A stretch of DNA of 64,000 nucleotides, taken from NCBI GenBank assembly GCA_963835825.1, contig CAWIGZ010000008.1:62001-126000 (forward strand), written 5' to 3'. The position numbers and the translations under genes were made by a program. Origin of the DNA: JADGRB01 sp963835825. Lineage in GTDB: Bacteria > Myxococcota_A > Polyangia > Fen-1088. Shown in pieces: positions 25,711 through 34,506 of the stretch (position 1 is the first letter of the stretch; each line of letters opens with the position of its first letter). Under the pieces are notes generated by a model. It did no database searches. It was not told the origin of the DNA and saw nothing but the letters and a program-made list of their open reading frames with translations.

Positions 25711-27711
25711 TCAACTGGCGGCGCGGGCGCGGCCGAAGGCGTCCATCCGCCCCCAGCAGCCGGGGATGTCGAGCAGCTCGATTCGGCCGAGCGGCTCGGG
25801 GATGGCCGGGTCGACGATCAGGTGGGTCCCGTCGGACTCGAGGCCGAGCAGCGTCCGAATGAGCAGCAGCGGCGCGCCGGTCGCCCAGGCCTGCGGGCTG
25901 CACGCGGTGGGGTATTCGACCGGGTAATGGGTGTCCGAACGGGGAAAGCCGCCGAACGCCTCGGGGAGCCGGCCCCCAAACAGATGGGCCGCCTCCAGCA
26001 TGGCGCGCGCGACGCGGGCCGCTTCAGCGCGGTAGCCGGACTGCCGCAACCCCCAGGCGATGAACGAGTTGTCGTGCGGCCAGACCGTGCCGACGTGATA
26101 GCCGATCGGGTTGTAGGAATGTTCGCTGCTGGCCATGGTGCGGACTCCCCAGCCGGAAAACAGCGCGTCGCTCATCAGGTGTTTGACGCAGCTGTCGGCC
26201 TTCTCCTCGTCGGCGATGCCGCTCCAGAGCAGGTGGCCGATGTTCGAGGTGAGGGAATCGACCTTGCGCTTCTGGCCGTCGAGCGCCAGCGCGAAGAAGT
26301 TCCGCTCCGGAATCCAGAACTCCTGGTTGAACCGCTTCTTGAGCGCGGCGGCCTCCGTCTCCAGTTGCTTGGCCCAGACCGGGTCGTTCCAGACCTCCCG
26401 CGCCAGGCGGGCCGTCCGAAGCTTGGCGTCGTAGACGTAGCCCTGCAGCTCGCAGGTGGCGCGGGGGAGCGGCGCGATCGTCCCGTCGGCGAAGGCGATC
26501 GAATCCCAGGAGTCCTTCCAGCACTGGTTGTCGAGGCCGGTTTTGTCGTTGCCGCGCTTGTACTCGACGAAGCCGTCATGGTCGCGATCGCCGTAACGAT
26601 CGATCCAGGCCACCGCGGCCCGCACCTCCCGTTCGAGCTCCTTGGCCAGCGCGCGATCTCCCGTCCAGCGGACGTACTCCTCGAGCACGATGAGGAACAG
26701 CATCGTGCTGTCGGCCGCGCCGTAGTACGGCGAGTGGGGGCGTTCTTCGAAGGCGGTCAGCTCGCCGAGCCGCAGCTCGTGCAGGATCTTCCCCGGCTCC
26801 TCGTCGCGGAAGGGATCTTCCACGCGGCCCTGAAACAGCGCCAGGGTGCGCAGCGTCGAGGCGGCCAGCTCGGGCGCGAAAGGAATCGCCTGGAAGCTGG
26901 CGATCAGGCTGTCCCGCCCGAACACCGCCATGAACCAGGGGAGACCGGCGGCCGGCAGCGCCCCGGGAGTGATTCCCGTCCGGAACCGCAACGCCGCCAT
27001 GTCCACCAGGCTGCGGCGGTAAATTTGCTGCAGCGGCTCCCAGGAGCAGACGAGCCGGGGAGCGGCCCCCACCCAGGCGTCGACGGTGGACTTGGTGCGC
27101 ATCGGCTCGTCGCCAGTGGCACGCGCCGAGGCCTGCACGTCGAGCGACACCGTCCAGGAGGTGCGCGGCGGCAGGTGAACGTGGAAGCGCAGACCCTCCT
27201 CGCCGATCTCGGCCTTCTGGCTGGCCGAGATGTACGTCTCACGCACGAAGCCGTCACGCTTGTATCCCAGCGTCAGCCGATCGTTGGTCGTCTTCGTGTA
27301 GAGCTCCCCCTTCTTCTGCATCTTGTCCTTCACCTCGAACAGATCGGCGAAGTCGCAGCCGGCGTCCAGCTTGACGTCGAGGTCGATCGCCTCCTTGTCG
27401 TGGTTCTCCAGCAGGATCTCCTCGTGAAACCCCTTGCCGACGGCGCGCCTGCGCGCCACTGACAGATGCGAGTCGACGTAGATGGTGCTGGTGGTGACCG
27501 CCTCGAAGAACTGGACCTGGAAGTACTCCTGCTCGTCGACCGACAGCACCGAGGGGCGAAGACCGTTGACGGTCAGGACCCAGCGCGAGAGAAAGCGCGT
27601 GTCGTCGAGAAACAACCCTTGCGTGTCGACGGGGCTCGCTTCGATGTCGCCGCGCCGATCGCTGACCACGAATGCGTTGCCGTCCAGGATGCTGACCGTG
27701 TTGAGAGACAT
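25711..27711 (-). CDS. Glycogen-debranching-type amylo-alpha-1,6-glucosidase
   Basis: A 666-residue cytoplasmic enzyme. The N-terminal bacterial/archaeal debranching domain (about 1-210) opens with VSILDGNAFVVSDRRGDI and has TQGLFLDDTRFLSRW. The C-terminal (alpha/alpha)6 barrel includes PWFMAVFGRDSLIASFQ, DNQCWKDSWDSI and IGYHVGTVWPHDNSFIAWG, typical of the GDE_C/GH63-GH133-like group. Such enzymes remove alpha-1,6-linked glucose from glycogen or related glucans. The start is ATG 27711, two bases after the SCP2 gene, so the two are co-transcribed. Confidence 0.9.
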   Translation of the reverse strand: MSLNTVSILDGNAFVVSDRRGDIEASPVDTQGLFLDDTRFLSRWVLTVNGLRPSVLSVDEQEYFQVQFFEAVTTSTIYVDSHLSVARRRAVGKGFHEEILLENHDKEAIDLDVKLDAGCDFADLFEVKDKMQKKGELYTKTTNDRLTLGYKRDGFVRETYISASQKAEIGEEGLRFHVHLPPRTSWTVSLDVQASARATGDEPMRTKSTVDAWVGAAPRLVCSWEPLQQIYRRSLVDMAALRFRTGITPGALPAAGLPWFMAVFGRDSLIASFQAIPFAPELAASTLRTLALFQGRVEDPFRDEEPGKILHELRLGELTAFEERPHSPYYGAADSTMLFLIVLEEYVRWTGDRALAKELEREVRAAVAWIDRYGDRDHDGFVEYKRGNDKTGLDNQCWKDSWDSIAFADGTIAPLPRATCELQGYVYDAKLRTARLAREVWNDPVWAKQLETEAAALKKRFNQEFWIPERNFFALALDGQKRKVDSLTSNIGHLLWSGIADEEKADSCVKHLMSDALFSGWGVRTMASSEHSYNPIGYHVGTVWPHDNSFIAWGLRQSGYRAEAARVARAMLEAAHLFGGRLPEAFGGFPRSDTHYPVEYPTACSPQAWATGAPLLLIRTLLGLESDGTHLIVDPAIPEPLGRIELLDIPGCWGRMDAFGRARAAS

Positions 27712-27713
27712 CG

Positions 27714-28076
27714 CTACTGGTCCTTTCCGTTGAGGGGTGCCTGTACGAAGGGGTTGTCGCCGCGCAGGCCGTAAACGATCTTCACGCCTCGCTCACGATC
27801 GCCGTGCAGCCGGCCCTCCCCCCGGAGGGCCATGAGGACCGGATTGAGCTGGCCGCGCAGAAGCTTGATGAGAACGTCACGCGACTTGCAAACCGCGGTC
27901 ACGTCGACCGGTGGTGCGTCGGGCGCCAGCTTCACGCGGCCGTTGTCGACGACCAACACGCCGAGCGCCTGGTCCCCCACCATCAGCCGCATCCGGCCGG
28001 CGATGCCCGCCAGCCCCGGTGCCTCTCCTTCGAACGATTCTTCAGTCAGCAGACGCTCGCTGCTCTGGTTCTCCAT
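27714..28076 (-). CDS. SCP2-like sterol-binding domain protein
   Basis: A 120-residue protein with ATG at 28076 preceded by a near-perfect ribosome site (AAGGAGG). The pattern RMRLMVGDQALGVLVVDNGRVKL, then a predicted helix KSRDVLIKLLRGQLNPVLMAL and GRLHGDRERGVKIV, fits the SCP2 fold, a hydrophobic-ligand-binding pocket. It is immediately upstream of the debranching enzyme gene. The link between a lipid-binding domain and glucan debranching is not obvious, and the role is unknown. Confidence 0.75.
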   Translation of the reverse strand: MENQSSERLLTEESFEGEAPGLAGIAGRMRLMVGDQALGVLVVDNGRVKLAPDAPPVDVTAVCKSRDVLIKLLRGQLNPVLMALRGEGRLHGDRERGVKIVYGLRGDNPFVQAPLNGKDQ

Positions 28077-28341
28077 GGGGATCCTCCTTGGGGTTCAGCA
28101 CGGGGGCGCCGCCCGCCTGCCCGAGCGCCGGGGCGGCCGCGATCGCGACCGCCAGCGGATGTGATCTCATGCGAGTCTCCGGGACCACCGCCCGTAACGA
28201 ACCTGCGCATCCGTCGCTGCGGCTGCTGTAATCCGGCAACCCATTTGTTTCGGGTTCTCGGGCGGCGGTCCATCCGTACGGCGACGCCCTAATTGATGTT
28301 CCGCAGTCTTGTGCCTGGTTTGCCGAACCTCAAGCTGGCGA

Positions 28342-28366
28342 GGCGGGAATTGGTCCCGCCGAGGAG
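28342..28366 (+). promoter_or_regulatory. Hairpin abutting the ribosome site of the FGE gene
   Basis: A perfect 7-bp stem (GGCGGGA / TCCCGCC, loop ATTGG) spans 28342-28360. The Shine-Dalgarno GAGGAG starts at the next base, 28361, with ATG at 28373. The position suggests translation initiation could be modulated. The rest of the 296-base gap (28077-28372) shows no gene. A 13-base piece near 28279-28292 resembles one end of the dispersed repeat. Confidence 0.4.
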
Positions 28367-28372
28367 CAAAAG

Positions 28373-29332
28373 ATGCCTACACAGACGCAACCGAACGTCG
28401 ACCGCGCACGCCGGCTGGGCATGGAATGGATTCCCGGCGGCGATTTCACGATGGGCTCCGACAATCACTACCGAGAGGAGGCGCCCGCCCATTCGGTGAC
28501 GGTCGACGGGTTCTGGCTCGATCGCTGGCCGGTCACCAACGCGCACTTCCGCCGGTTCGTCGAGGAGACCGGGTACGTCACCCAGGCGGAAATAGCGCCC
28601 GACGCCGCCCAGTACCCGGGGGCCGATCCCGCGCTGCTGGTCCCCGCTTCGGTGGTGTTCGTCAAACCGGCGGGGCGGGTCGACATGCGCAATTTTCTGA
28701 ACTGGTGGGCGTTCGTTCCCGGCGCCGACTGGCGCCACCCGCAGGGGCCCGGAAGCTCCATCGAAGGCATGGATTACCACCCCGTGGTCCACGTCGGGCT
28801 CGACGACGCCACCGCCTACGCCAAATGGGCGGGCAAGGAGCTGCCGACGGAGGCGGAGTGGGAGTTCGCCGCGCGCGGCGGGCTCAATCACGCCGAGTAC
28901 GCCTGGGGCGACGAGCTCGAGCCCGACGGCAGGCCGATGGCCAACATCTGGCAAGGGGAGTTTCCCCACCAGAACCTGCTGACCGACGGCTACGAGACCA
29001 CCTCGCCGGTCGGGGTGTTCCCCCCCAACGGCTGGGGCCTCTACGACATGATCGGCAACGTCTGGGAATGGACGACCGACTGGTACGCACCCGGGTACCC
29101 GAGGCCCCACGAAGGTGGAGCCTGCTGCGGCGACACCGACAAGCGCAGCGCGTGCGAGCGGAGCTACGATCCGACCGTGTCGCTCCCCATCCCCCGCAAG
29201 GTGATCAAAGGAGGCTCGTTCCTCTGCGCGCCAAACTACTGCCGTCGCTATCGACCCGCCGCGCGCATGGCGCAGGCGATCGACACGTCGACCTGCCATC
29301 TCGGCTTCCGCTGCATCGTCCGCGAGCCATGA
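28373..29332 (+). CDS. Formylglycine-generating enzyme (sulfatase-activating, SUMF1/FGE family)
   Basis: A 319-residue protein spanning the FGE-sulfatase fold: MEWIPGGDFTMGSD at the N-terminus, GFWLDRWPVTNAHFRRFVE, PVVHVGLDDATAYAKWAGKE, LPTEAEWEFAARGG, and GLYDMIGNVWEWTTDWY. The C-terminal active-site segment GGSFLCAPNYCRRYRPAAR keeps both copper-binding catalytic cysteines (C285 and C290), which many FGE-like paralogues lack. FGE converts a cysteine or serine of sulfatases to formylglycine. No sulfatase gene is in this window. ATG 28373 has a clear ribosome site. It is tail-to-tail with the oxoamine synthase gene, with adjacent stops. Confidence 0.92.
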   Translation: MPTQTQPNVDRARRLGMEWIPGGDFTMGSDNHYREEAPAHSVTVDGFWLDRWPVTNAHFRRFVEETGYVTQAEIAPDAAQYPGADPALLVPASVVFVKPAGRVDMRNFLNWWAFVPGADWRHPQGPGSSIEGMDYHPVVHVGLDDATAYAKWAGKELPTEAEWEFAARGGLNHAEYAWGDELEPDGRPMANIWQGEFPHQNLLTDGYETTSPVGVFPPNGWGLYDMIGNVWEWTTDWYAPGYPRPHEGGACCGDTDKRSACERSYDPTVSLPIPRKVIKGGSFLCAPNYCRRYRPAARMAQAIDTSTCHLGFRCIVREP

Positions 29333-30604
29333 TCAGATTCTTCTGGCGATCGCGTCGATGAGGTCCCGGACGTCGTCCGGGCGCTGGTGCAGGGTCAGGG
29401 CGATCCGCAGACCGCCCCGGTCCTTCGACACGGCCGGGAAGACGGCGGTGTTGGTGTAAAAGCCTTCGCTCATCAGATCGCCGGCCAGCTGGTAGGTGGC
29501 TCGCGTGTCGCCCGTCGCGACGAAGCGGATCGGCGTCGCGGCCGGCGAGCCGAGCGGGATGCCGCGCGCCTCAGCCAGCGTGTTGAACAGACGGATCCGC
29601 TCTCTGAGGTCTTCCTGGCGGTCGCAGAGCTCCTGCGACAGATGGACGCGGGCCGAAGCGATGGCCGCGCCGATGAGGGCGGGCTGCAGCGGGCCCGAAA
29701 AGATCATCGTGCTCCCGCAGCGGCGGATGAGACGAGCGGTCTCGACGTCCGGAAGGGCCAGCACCGCGCCGCCCGCCGAGAATGCCTTGGCCAACGACGC
29801 GACCATCACCGTGCGGGGCGGAAGCACCCCGTCGCCGAGCAACGTTCCCCGACCATGCCTCCCCGACCAGCTGACGCCGTGGGAGTCATCGAGATAGAGG
29901 TGGAGCTGCTCGTTCCGGGACATCAGCTCCTGAAGCGGGGCGAACGGCGCCGGATCGCCGTGCATGCTGTAGACGCCGTCGGCGAGGTACCAGACCCGGC
30001 GATGACGCTCGCCCAGCCTCCGGAGGATCTCCTCGAGTCGATCCATCCGGCTGTGGCGGACGAAGCAGCAGAACGTCCCGGCCGCCTGCAGCGTCGGCAA
30101 CACGGCCTGCACGCTGTTGTGGACCAGTTGATCGCAGACGACCGCATCATCCCTTCCGATGAGGAGCGGCAGCGCGGCGAAGTGAGCCAGGGTGGTGGTC
30201 TGGGCAATGACCAGCGGCGCCTCGAACATCCCCGCCAGCAGGCGCTCGAGCGGGCCGTAAGGCGGGCAGGAGACGTAAGCGCGCGAGGAGGCGAATTGAA
30301 CGCCGTACCGCGCGACCGCCTCGCAGGCGGCGTTCTTGAGCCGCAGGTCGGTCTCCAGGCCCAGATACGAGCACGATCCGAAGTTGATCTGGGCGCGCCC
30401 CCGCAAGGTCACGAGCCGGCCGCCGAGCTGCTCGTCCTCCGCGGTCAGGTGACCGAGGCCGAGCAAGATTCCCTCCGTGATCGCCTCGTCGACCAGCCGC
30501 AGGCGCGGATCGATCCGACGATCCTCCTCCTCGCATGCTGCCCCGCTTGACGAGCGTCCACCGCGGGCGAGCCTGGAACTACGAGCTCGCAACTCGGCCA
30601 TCAT
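29333..30604 (-). CDS. Alpha-oxoamine synthase-type PLP enzyme (BioF/KBL/SPT-like)
   Basis: A 423-residue fold-type I PLP enzyme. It has INFGSCSYLGLETD near the N-terminus, LYLDDSHGVSWSGRHGRG (PLP-interacting Asp and His), and SLAKAFSAGGAVLALPD with the Schiff-base lysine at K273. These features define the family that condenses an amino acid with an acyl-CoA. Relatives include BioF, Kbl, serine palmitoyltransferase and autoinducer synthase CqsA. Which of these it matches cannot be decided by eye, and there are no biotin or threonine-catabolism genes nearby. The N-terminal 35 residues are basic and poorly conserved, so translation might begin later than ATG 30604. It may be co-transcribed with the upstream histidine kinase. 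Confidence 0.85.
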   Translation of the reverse strand: MMAELRARSSRLARGGRSSSGAACEEEDRRIDPRLRLVDEAITEGILLGLGHLTAEDEQLGGRLVTLRGRAQINFGSCSYLGLETDLRLKNAACEAVARYGVQFASSRAYVSCPPYGPLERLLAGMFEAPLVIAQTTTLAHFAALPLLIGRDDAVVCDQLVHNSVQAVLPTLQAAGTFCCFVRHSRMDRLEEILRRLGERHRRVWYLADGVYSMHGDPAPFAPLQELMSRNEQLHLYLDDSHGVSWSGRHGRGTLLGDGVLPPRTVMVASLAKAFSAGGAVLALPDVETARLIRRCGSTMIFSGPLQPALIGAAIASARVHLSQELCDRQEDLRERIRLFNTLAEARGIPLGSPAATPIRFVATGDTRATYQLAGDLMSEGFYTNTAVFPAVSKDRGGLRIALTLHQRPDDVRDLIDAIARRI

Positions 30605-30640
30605 TATGGCCGAGGCTCCCGCGTCGCGCCGCCCGATCCT

Positions 30641-32386
30641 TTATCCGGGCATGCTCATCGAGCTAGCGGCTGAGCTTGGCGGGGCGGTCGCTGTGCAGGG
30701 AAGGTCGACGATGAACCGCGAGCCATGCCCGAGCTCGGAGTCGACCGCGATGCGACCGCCGTGACCTTCCACGATCATCTTCACCACGAAGAGACCGAGG
30801 CCCATGCCGGGAATCGGCTTCATGGAGGTGGCCCGCTGGAACGGCTCGAAGATCTTTCGCGTCATCCGGGGATCGATTCCCGGGCCGCCGTCAATCACCT
30901 CGAGGTGAGCCGCGTCGGCCGCGAGATCGTGGCTGAGGCGCACCTCGATCGGCGTGCCGGCGCCGTATTTGACGGCATTCGAGAGCAGGTTGGTGACGAC
31001 CTGGTCGAACCGCAGCGGGTCGAGCCTGGCGGTGAAGTGTTCCTCGGTCCGCAGCGCGATCGGCACGCCGCTGTCGTTGCGATTGACGTCGAATCCGCTG
31101 ACCACGCTGCGCACCGCTTCGACCACGTCCGTCTCGCGCACGTCGAGGGTGAGCTGACCGCGGTGAACCTGGGCGACGTCCAGCAGGGCGTGAATGAGCT
31201 CGGCCATCCGTCCGGCCGCCGACTCGCAACGGGCGACCTGGGCGCGCAGCGGCGAGGTCGGGGGCGTCTCCTTGTCCAGCCGCGCGCTCAGGAGGCGCAG
31301 GTTGAGCAGCAGCGCCGTGAGCGGGGTCTTGAGCTCGTGCGAGGCGATCGAGTTGAACAGGTCACGAAGGCGCAGCTCTTCCCGGCTGTCGTGCAGCATC
31401 GCCCGCTGCGCCTCCAGGTGCTTCTGGGCGGTCAGATCGAGGATGAAGCCGACGACCTCGTCGTTGCTGTCGTCGCACTCGTCGAGACAGGCGACGCCGA
31501 CCAGCGTCGGGACCGTCGTCCCGTCCTTGCGCCGGCAGACCAGCTCATAGACCGAGCTGGGGCCCCGCTGCAGCAGCTCGGTGAGCAGCGAGCCCGACGG
31601 CGCAATCATCCCGAGGTCGAGAGCCCCGGCGGCGAGATCCTGGCGGGTGTAGCCGAGCAGGGAGAGGAAGGTATCGTTGGCATCTTCGATACAGCCGGAG
31701 AGCCGCCCCCGGACGACCCCGATGAGGTCGGCATCGATCACCCGTTTGAGCTTCCACTGTCCAATTCGTTGTAACGATGCTTCCGCCCGGACGTTCGAGC
31801 GAAAGAAGAAGAACGGAACCAGGAACGCGAGCATGAACGTGGTCGCTGCGTTGGCCGCAAAGTACCAGGCGGGCGCGGGCTGCGGTTGAATGGAGAGGAG
31901 ACGCGCGGCCACCCCGGTCTTGGTGGCGGCCAGCAACAGAGCCGGAAGCGCGGCGCCCAACGTCGCCAGCGGCCATTCGCCCGGCCCAAACAGCAGGAGC
32001 GGAATGGCCGCCATCGCGAAGAAGGGGAGAAATCCGCCCGATGAACCGGTAAACAGAAGCGCGCCGGCTAACACGCAGATGTTCGCGGTGATGATGAGGC
32101 CGAGGCGGGCCAATCGGTGGAAGCCGATCGCATTCAGCCCCAGCACGGCCAGAAAGCCGGCCAGGAACCGCAGCTCCCACAGCAGGTTGCCCCGGTCTCC
32201 CATCACCGCTTCGACGACGGCCCACGTGGCCATGACCAGGCTGCCGCCGAGCGCGTTGATGTTGCACAGCCTCAGGCGCTTGGCGGCGTTGACGGGAAGG
32301 CCTCGCTGGACACCGAGGTCGAGCACCCGCTCGACCAGACCGCGGACAGTCGTCCTCCTTTGATCTGTATGACCCACGCTCGCCAT
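30641..32386 (-). CDS. Membrane-bound PAS histidine kinase
   Basis: A 581-residue kinase. Five or six hydrophobic segments (about residues 45-195) form a membrane sensor module. A PAS domain with an ANDTFLSLLGYTRQDL core follows (about 220-325). The His box is FNSIASHELKTPLTALLLNL, the N box VVTNLLSNAVKYG, the G1 box VIDGGPGIDPR and the G2 box GMGLGLFVVKMIV. The start is ATG 32386. There is no adjacent response regulator. The kinase core resembles those encoded at 19148-23341, pointing to paralogous expansion. The signal is unknown. Confidence 0.9.
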   Translation of the reverse strand: MASVGHTDQRRTTVRGLVERVLDLGVQRGLPVNAAKRLRLCNINALGGSLVMATWAVVEAVMGDRGNLLWELRFLAGFLAVLGLNAIGFHRLARLGLIITANICVLAGALLFTGSSGGFLPFFAMAAIPLLLFGPGEWPLATLGAALPALLLAATKTGVAARLLSIQPQPAPAWYFAANAATTFMLAFLVPFFFFRSNVRAEASLQRIGQWKLKRVIDADLIGVVRGRLSGCIEDANDTFLSLLGYTRQDLAAGALDLGMIAPSGSLLTELLQRGPSSVYELVCRRKDGTTVPTLVGVACLDECDDSNDEVVGFILDLTAQKHLEAQRAMLHDSREELRLRDLFNSIASHELKTPLTALLLNLRLLSARLDKETPPTSPLRAQVARCESAAGRMAELIHALLDVAQVHRGQLTLDVRETDVVEAVRSVVSGFDVNRNDSGVPIALRTEEHFTARLDPLRFDQVVTNLLSNAVKYGAGTPIEVRLSHDLAADAAHLEVIDGGPGIDPRMTRKIFEPFQRATSMKPIPGMGLGLFVVKMIVEGHGGRIAVDSELGHGSRFIVDLPCTATAPPSSAASSMSMPG

Positions 32387-32463
32387 CGCCCGACCCTTCT
32401 AGCGAAGCACCCGCGCCCCGGTTGTCAATCCGGACCGGGGCTTTATTTTGCGGCCGGCCCCAA

Positions 32464-33471
32464 TCACTTGCGCAACGTCGGCGTCACCTCGGCGGTCGTG
32501 ATCTTCAGATCGCGAATGATGGTCAAGGTCGCCCGGACGCCTGCCTGCTCCTCGGTCAGCAGGCGGTGAAGATCGTCGATGCCGGCGATGGGCTTTTCGC
32601 CGTAGGCGACGATCAGATCACCGTCGCGCAGGCCGGCGCGCGCCGCGGGGCTGTTCGGGTCGACCGACGCCACGAAGACGCCGCTCTCGGTCGGGAGCGC
32701 GTGAAATCGGACCAGGCGCCGGTGCAGCGGCACGGTCTGGCCGCCCACGCCGAGGTAAGACCGGCGCACCCGCCCCTCATGGATCAGCTTCCCCATCACG
32801 AAGCTGACGGTGTTCGCCGCGATGGCGAAGCAGATCCCCTGCGCCGGCATGATCATCGCAGTGTTCACGCCGATGACCTGCCCGCGCGAATCGACCAGCG
32901 GTCCGCCCGAGTTGCCGGGGTTCAGCGCCGCGTCGGTCTGGATGACGTCGTCGATGAGGTGGCCGGTGTTGGTTCTCAGCGACCGCCCGAGCGCGCTCAC
33001 GACGCCGGCGGTGACGGTGCAATCGAACCCGTACGGGTTGCCGACGGCGATCGCCAGCTGGCCGACCCGCAAGGCCGACGAGTCGCCGAAGCTGAGCGCC
33101 GCCAGGTGAGACCCGTCGATTCGAACCAGCGCGACGTCGGTCTGCGGGTCGTCGCCCACCAGCTGGGCCGCCGCCCGCTGGCCGTCCTGAAAGATGGCGC
33201 TGATCCGCTTGGCGCCATGGACGACGTGGCTGTTCGTCAGCACGTAGCCGTCGGGCGTCATCACGAACCCCGAGCCGCTGCCCGATGACTCGCCCGGCTG
33301 TCGGGGCGGCGGGGCCGGGCGGGGGCGGCCAGCCTGAGGCGCAGGCTCCGGACCCTGGACGGCGATCTTCACCACCGACGGGCTCACCTGCTCGGCGACG
33401 GCCGCGACCGTCCGGGAATAGGCGTCCAGCAACTCTCGGTCATCTCTGTCGGAACGCGCTTGGGCCAGCAT
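32464..33471 (-). CDS. HtrA/DegP-like trypsin-fold protease with PDZ domain, no signal peptide
   Basis: A 335-residue protein. The catalytic triad is complete: His82 in YVLTNSHVVHG, Asp112 in QTDVALVRI, and Ser188 in LNPGNSGGPLV. A single PDZ domain (about 235-325) has TESGVFVASVDPNSPAARAG. The N-terminus (MLAQARSDRDDRELLDAYSR) has no signal peptide or membrane anchor, so as annotated it would be cytoplasmic, unlike DegP or DegS. A Pro-rich segment precedes the protease domain. It lies 135 bases downstream of pstB in the same direction. Whether it shares the phosphate-operon transcript is unknown. Confidence 0.9.
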   Translation of the reverse strand: MLAQARSDRDDRELLDAYSRTVAAVAEQVSPSVVKIAVQGPEPAPQAGRPRPAPPPRQPGESSGSGSGFVMTPDGYVLTNSHVVHGAKRISAIFQDGQRAAAQLVGDDPQTDVALVRIDGSHLAALSFGDSSALRVGQLAIAVGNPYGFDCTVTAGVVSALGRSLRTNTGHLIDDVIQTDAALNPGNSGGPLVDSRGQVIGVNTAMIMPAQGICFAIAANTVSFVMGKLIHEGRVRRSYLGVGGQTVPLHRRLVRFHALPTESGVFVASVDPNSPAARAGLRDGDLIVAYGEKPIAGIDDLHRLLTEEQAGVRATLTIIRDLKITTAEVTPTLRK

Positions 33472-33606
33472 GCATCGTCTCCTCGTCGCGCGCCGAGGCC
33501 ATCAGCTCCCGGCGGGATTTCCGTGGGCGTCGTGCCTCACGGCCGGCAACGACAGTAAGCGCCGAGGACCGGGCGTCAACCCGATGCGCCCAACCGATGA
33601 GCGCGA

Positions 33607-34500
33607 TCAACCAAAGCGGCCGGTGATGTAGCGCTCGGTGCGCTCGTCCCCGGGGTTGGAGAAGATCTTCTCCGTCGAGTTGTACTCGACCAGCGTGCCG
33701 GTCCGCAGCCCGAACTCGGCGTCGACCTCGGTGGTGAAGAACGCCGTCCGGTCGCTGGCGCGGGCCGCCTGTTGCATGTTGTGGGTGACGATCACGATTG
33801 TGAAGCTCTTCTTCAGCTCGCGCATGAGCTCCTCGATGTGCGCCGTGGCCACCGGATCGAGCGCGCTGCAAGGCTCGTCCATCAGCACGACCTCGGGGCC
33901 GACCGCGATGGTGCGGGCGATGCAGAGGCGCTGCTGTTGCCCGCCCGACAGGCCGAGAGCGGAGGCCCGCAGGCGATCCTTGACCTCGTCCCACAGCGCC
34001 GCGCTTCGCAACGAGCTTTCGACGAGCGAGGCGATCTCGCTCTTCGAGCGAATGCCTTTGGAGCGGAGCCCGAAGGCGACGTTGTCGTAGATGCTCTTCG
34101 GAAACGGGTTCGGCTTCTGGAAGACCATGCCGATCCGCCGGCGGACCTCGGTGGCCGACACGTCCGGCGCGTTCAGATCGGCCCCGTGGTAGCGGAGCCC
34201 GCCGGCCACCCGCGCGCCGGGGGTCACGTCGTGCATCCGGTTGAAGCAGCGCAGCACGGTGGTCTTGCCGCAGCCCGACGGGCCGATGAAGGCCGTGATC
34301 TCGTTCTTGAGGATCTGCATGTTGACGTCCCGAACGGCCCGGAAGGCCCCGTAATAGACCTCGAGCCGGTCGAGGGCGAAGACCACGCTGGTCTCGGGCG
34401 CGGGGCCGCGCGCGGCCTCACCGAGGCTGGGAGAGGGCTGGGCCGGAATCCGGATCGCCGGCCGGTCTTTCGGTTCCTTGCTGACGCCTTCCGAGGACAT
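33607..34500 (-). CDS. pstB: Phosphate ABC transporter ATP-binding protein
   Basis: A 297-residue ABC ATPase. Walker A is GPSGCGKT (residues 73-80), the Q-loop MVFQKPNPFPKSIYDN is diagnostic of PstB, the signature is LSGGQQQR (184-191), and Walker B VVLMDEP (204-210) is followed by CSALDPVAT. It lies 6 bases after pstA in the operon phoU-pstS-pstC-pstA-pstB. The N-terminal 35 residues (SEGVSKEPKDRPAIRIPAQ) are an extension beyond the typical 255-residue length, so translation might start later. It energises high-affinity phosphate uptake at the inner membrane. Confidence 0.96.
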   Translation of the reverse strand: MSSEGVSKEPKDRPAIRIPAQPSPSLGEAARGPAPETSVVFALDRLEVYYGAFRAVRDVNMQILKNEITAFIGPSGCGKTTVLRCFNRMHDVTPGARVAGGLRYHGADLNAPDVSATEVRRRIGMVFQKPNPFPKSIYDNVAFGLRSKGIRSKSEIASLVESSLRSAALWDEVKDRLRASALGLSGGQQQRLCIARTIAVGPEVVLMDEPCSALDPVATAHIEELMRELKKSFTIVIVTHNMQQAARASDRTAFFTTEVDAEFGLRTGTLVEYNSTEKIFSNPGDERTERYITGRFG

Positions 34501-34506
34501 CTCTCG

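Noticed and set aside
28042..28170. A 42-residue frame with a signal-like start (MRSHPLAVAIAAAPALGQAG)
   Set aside because: It overlaps the well-supported SCP2 start, lacks a ribosome site and has no conserved body. A leader peptide is possible but unsupported.
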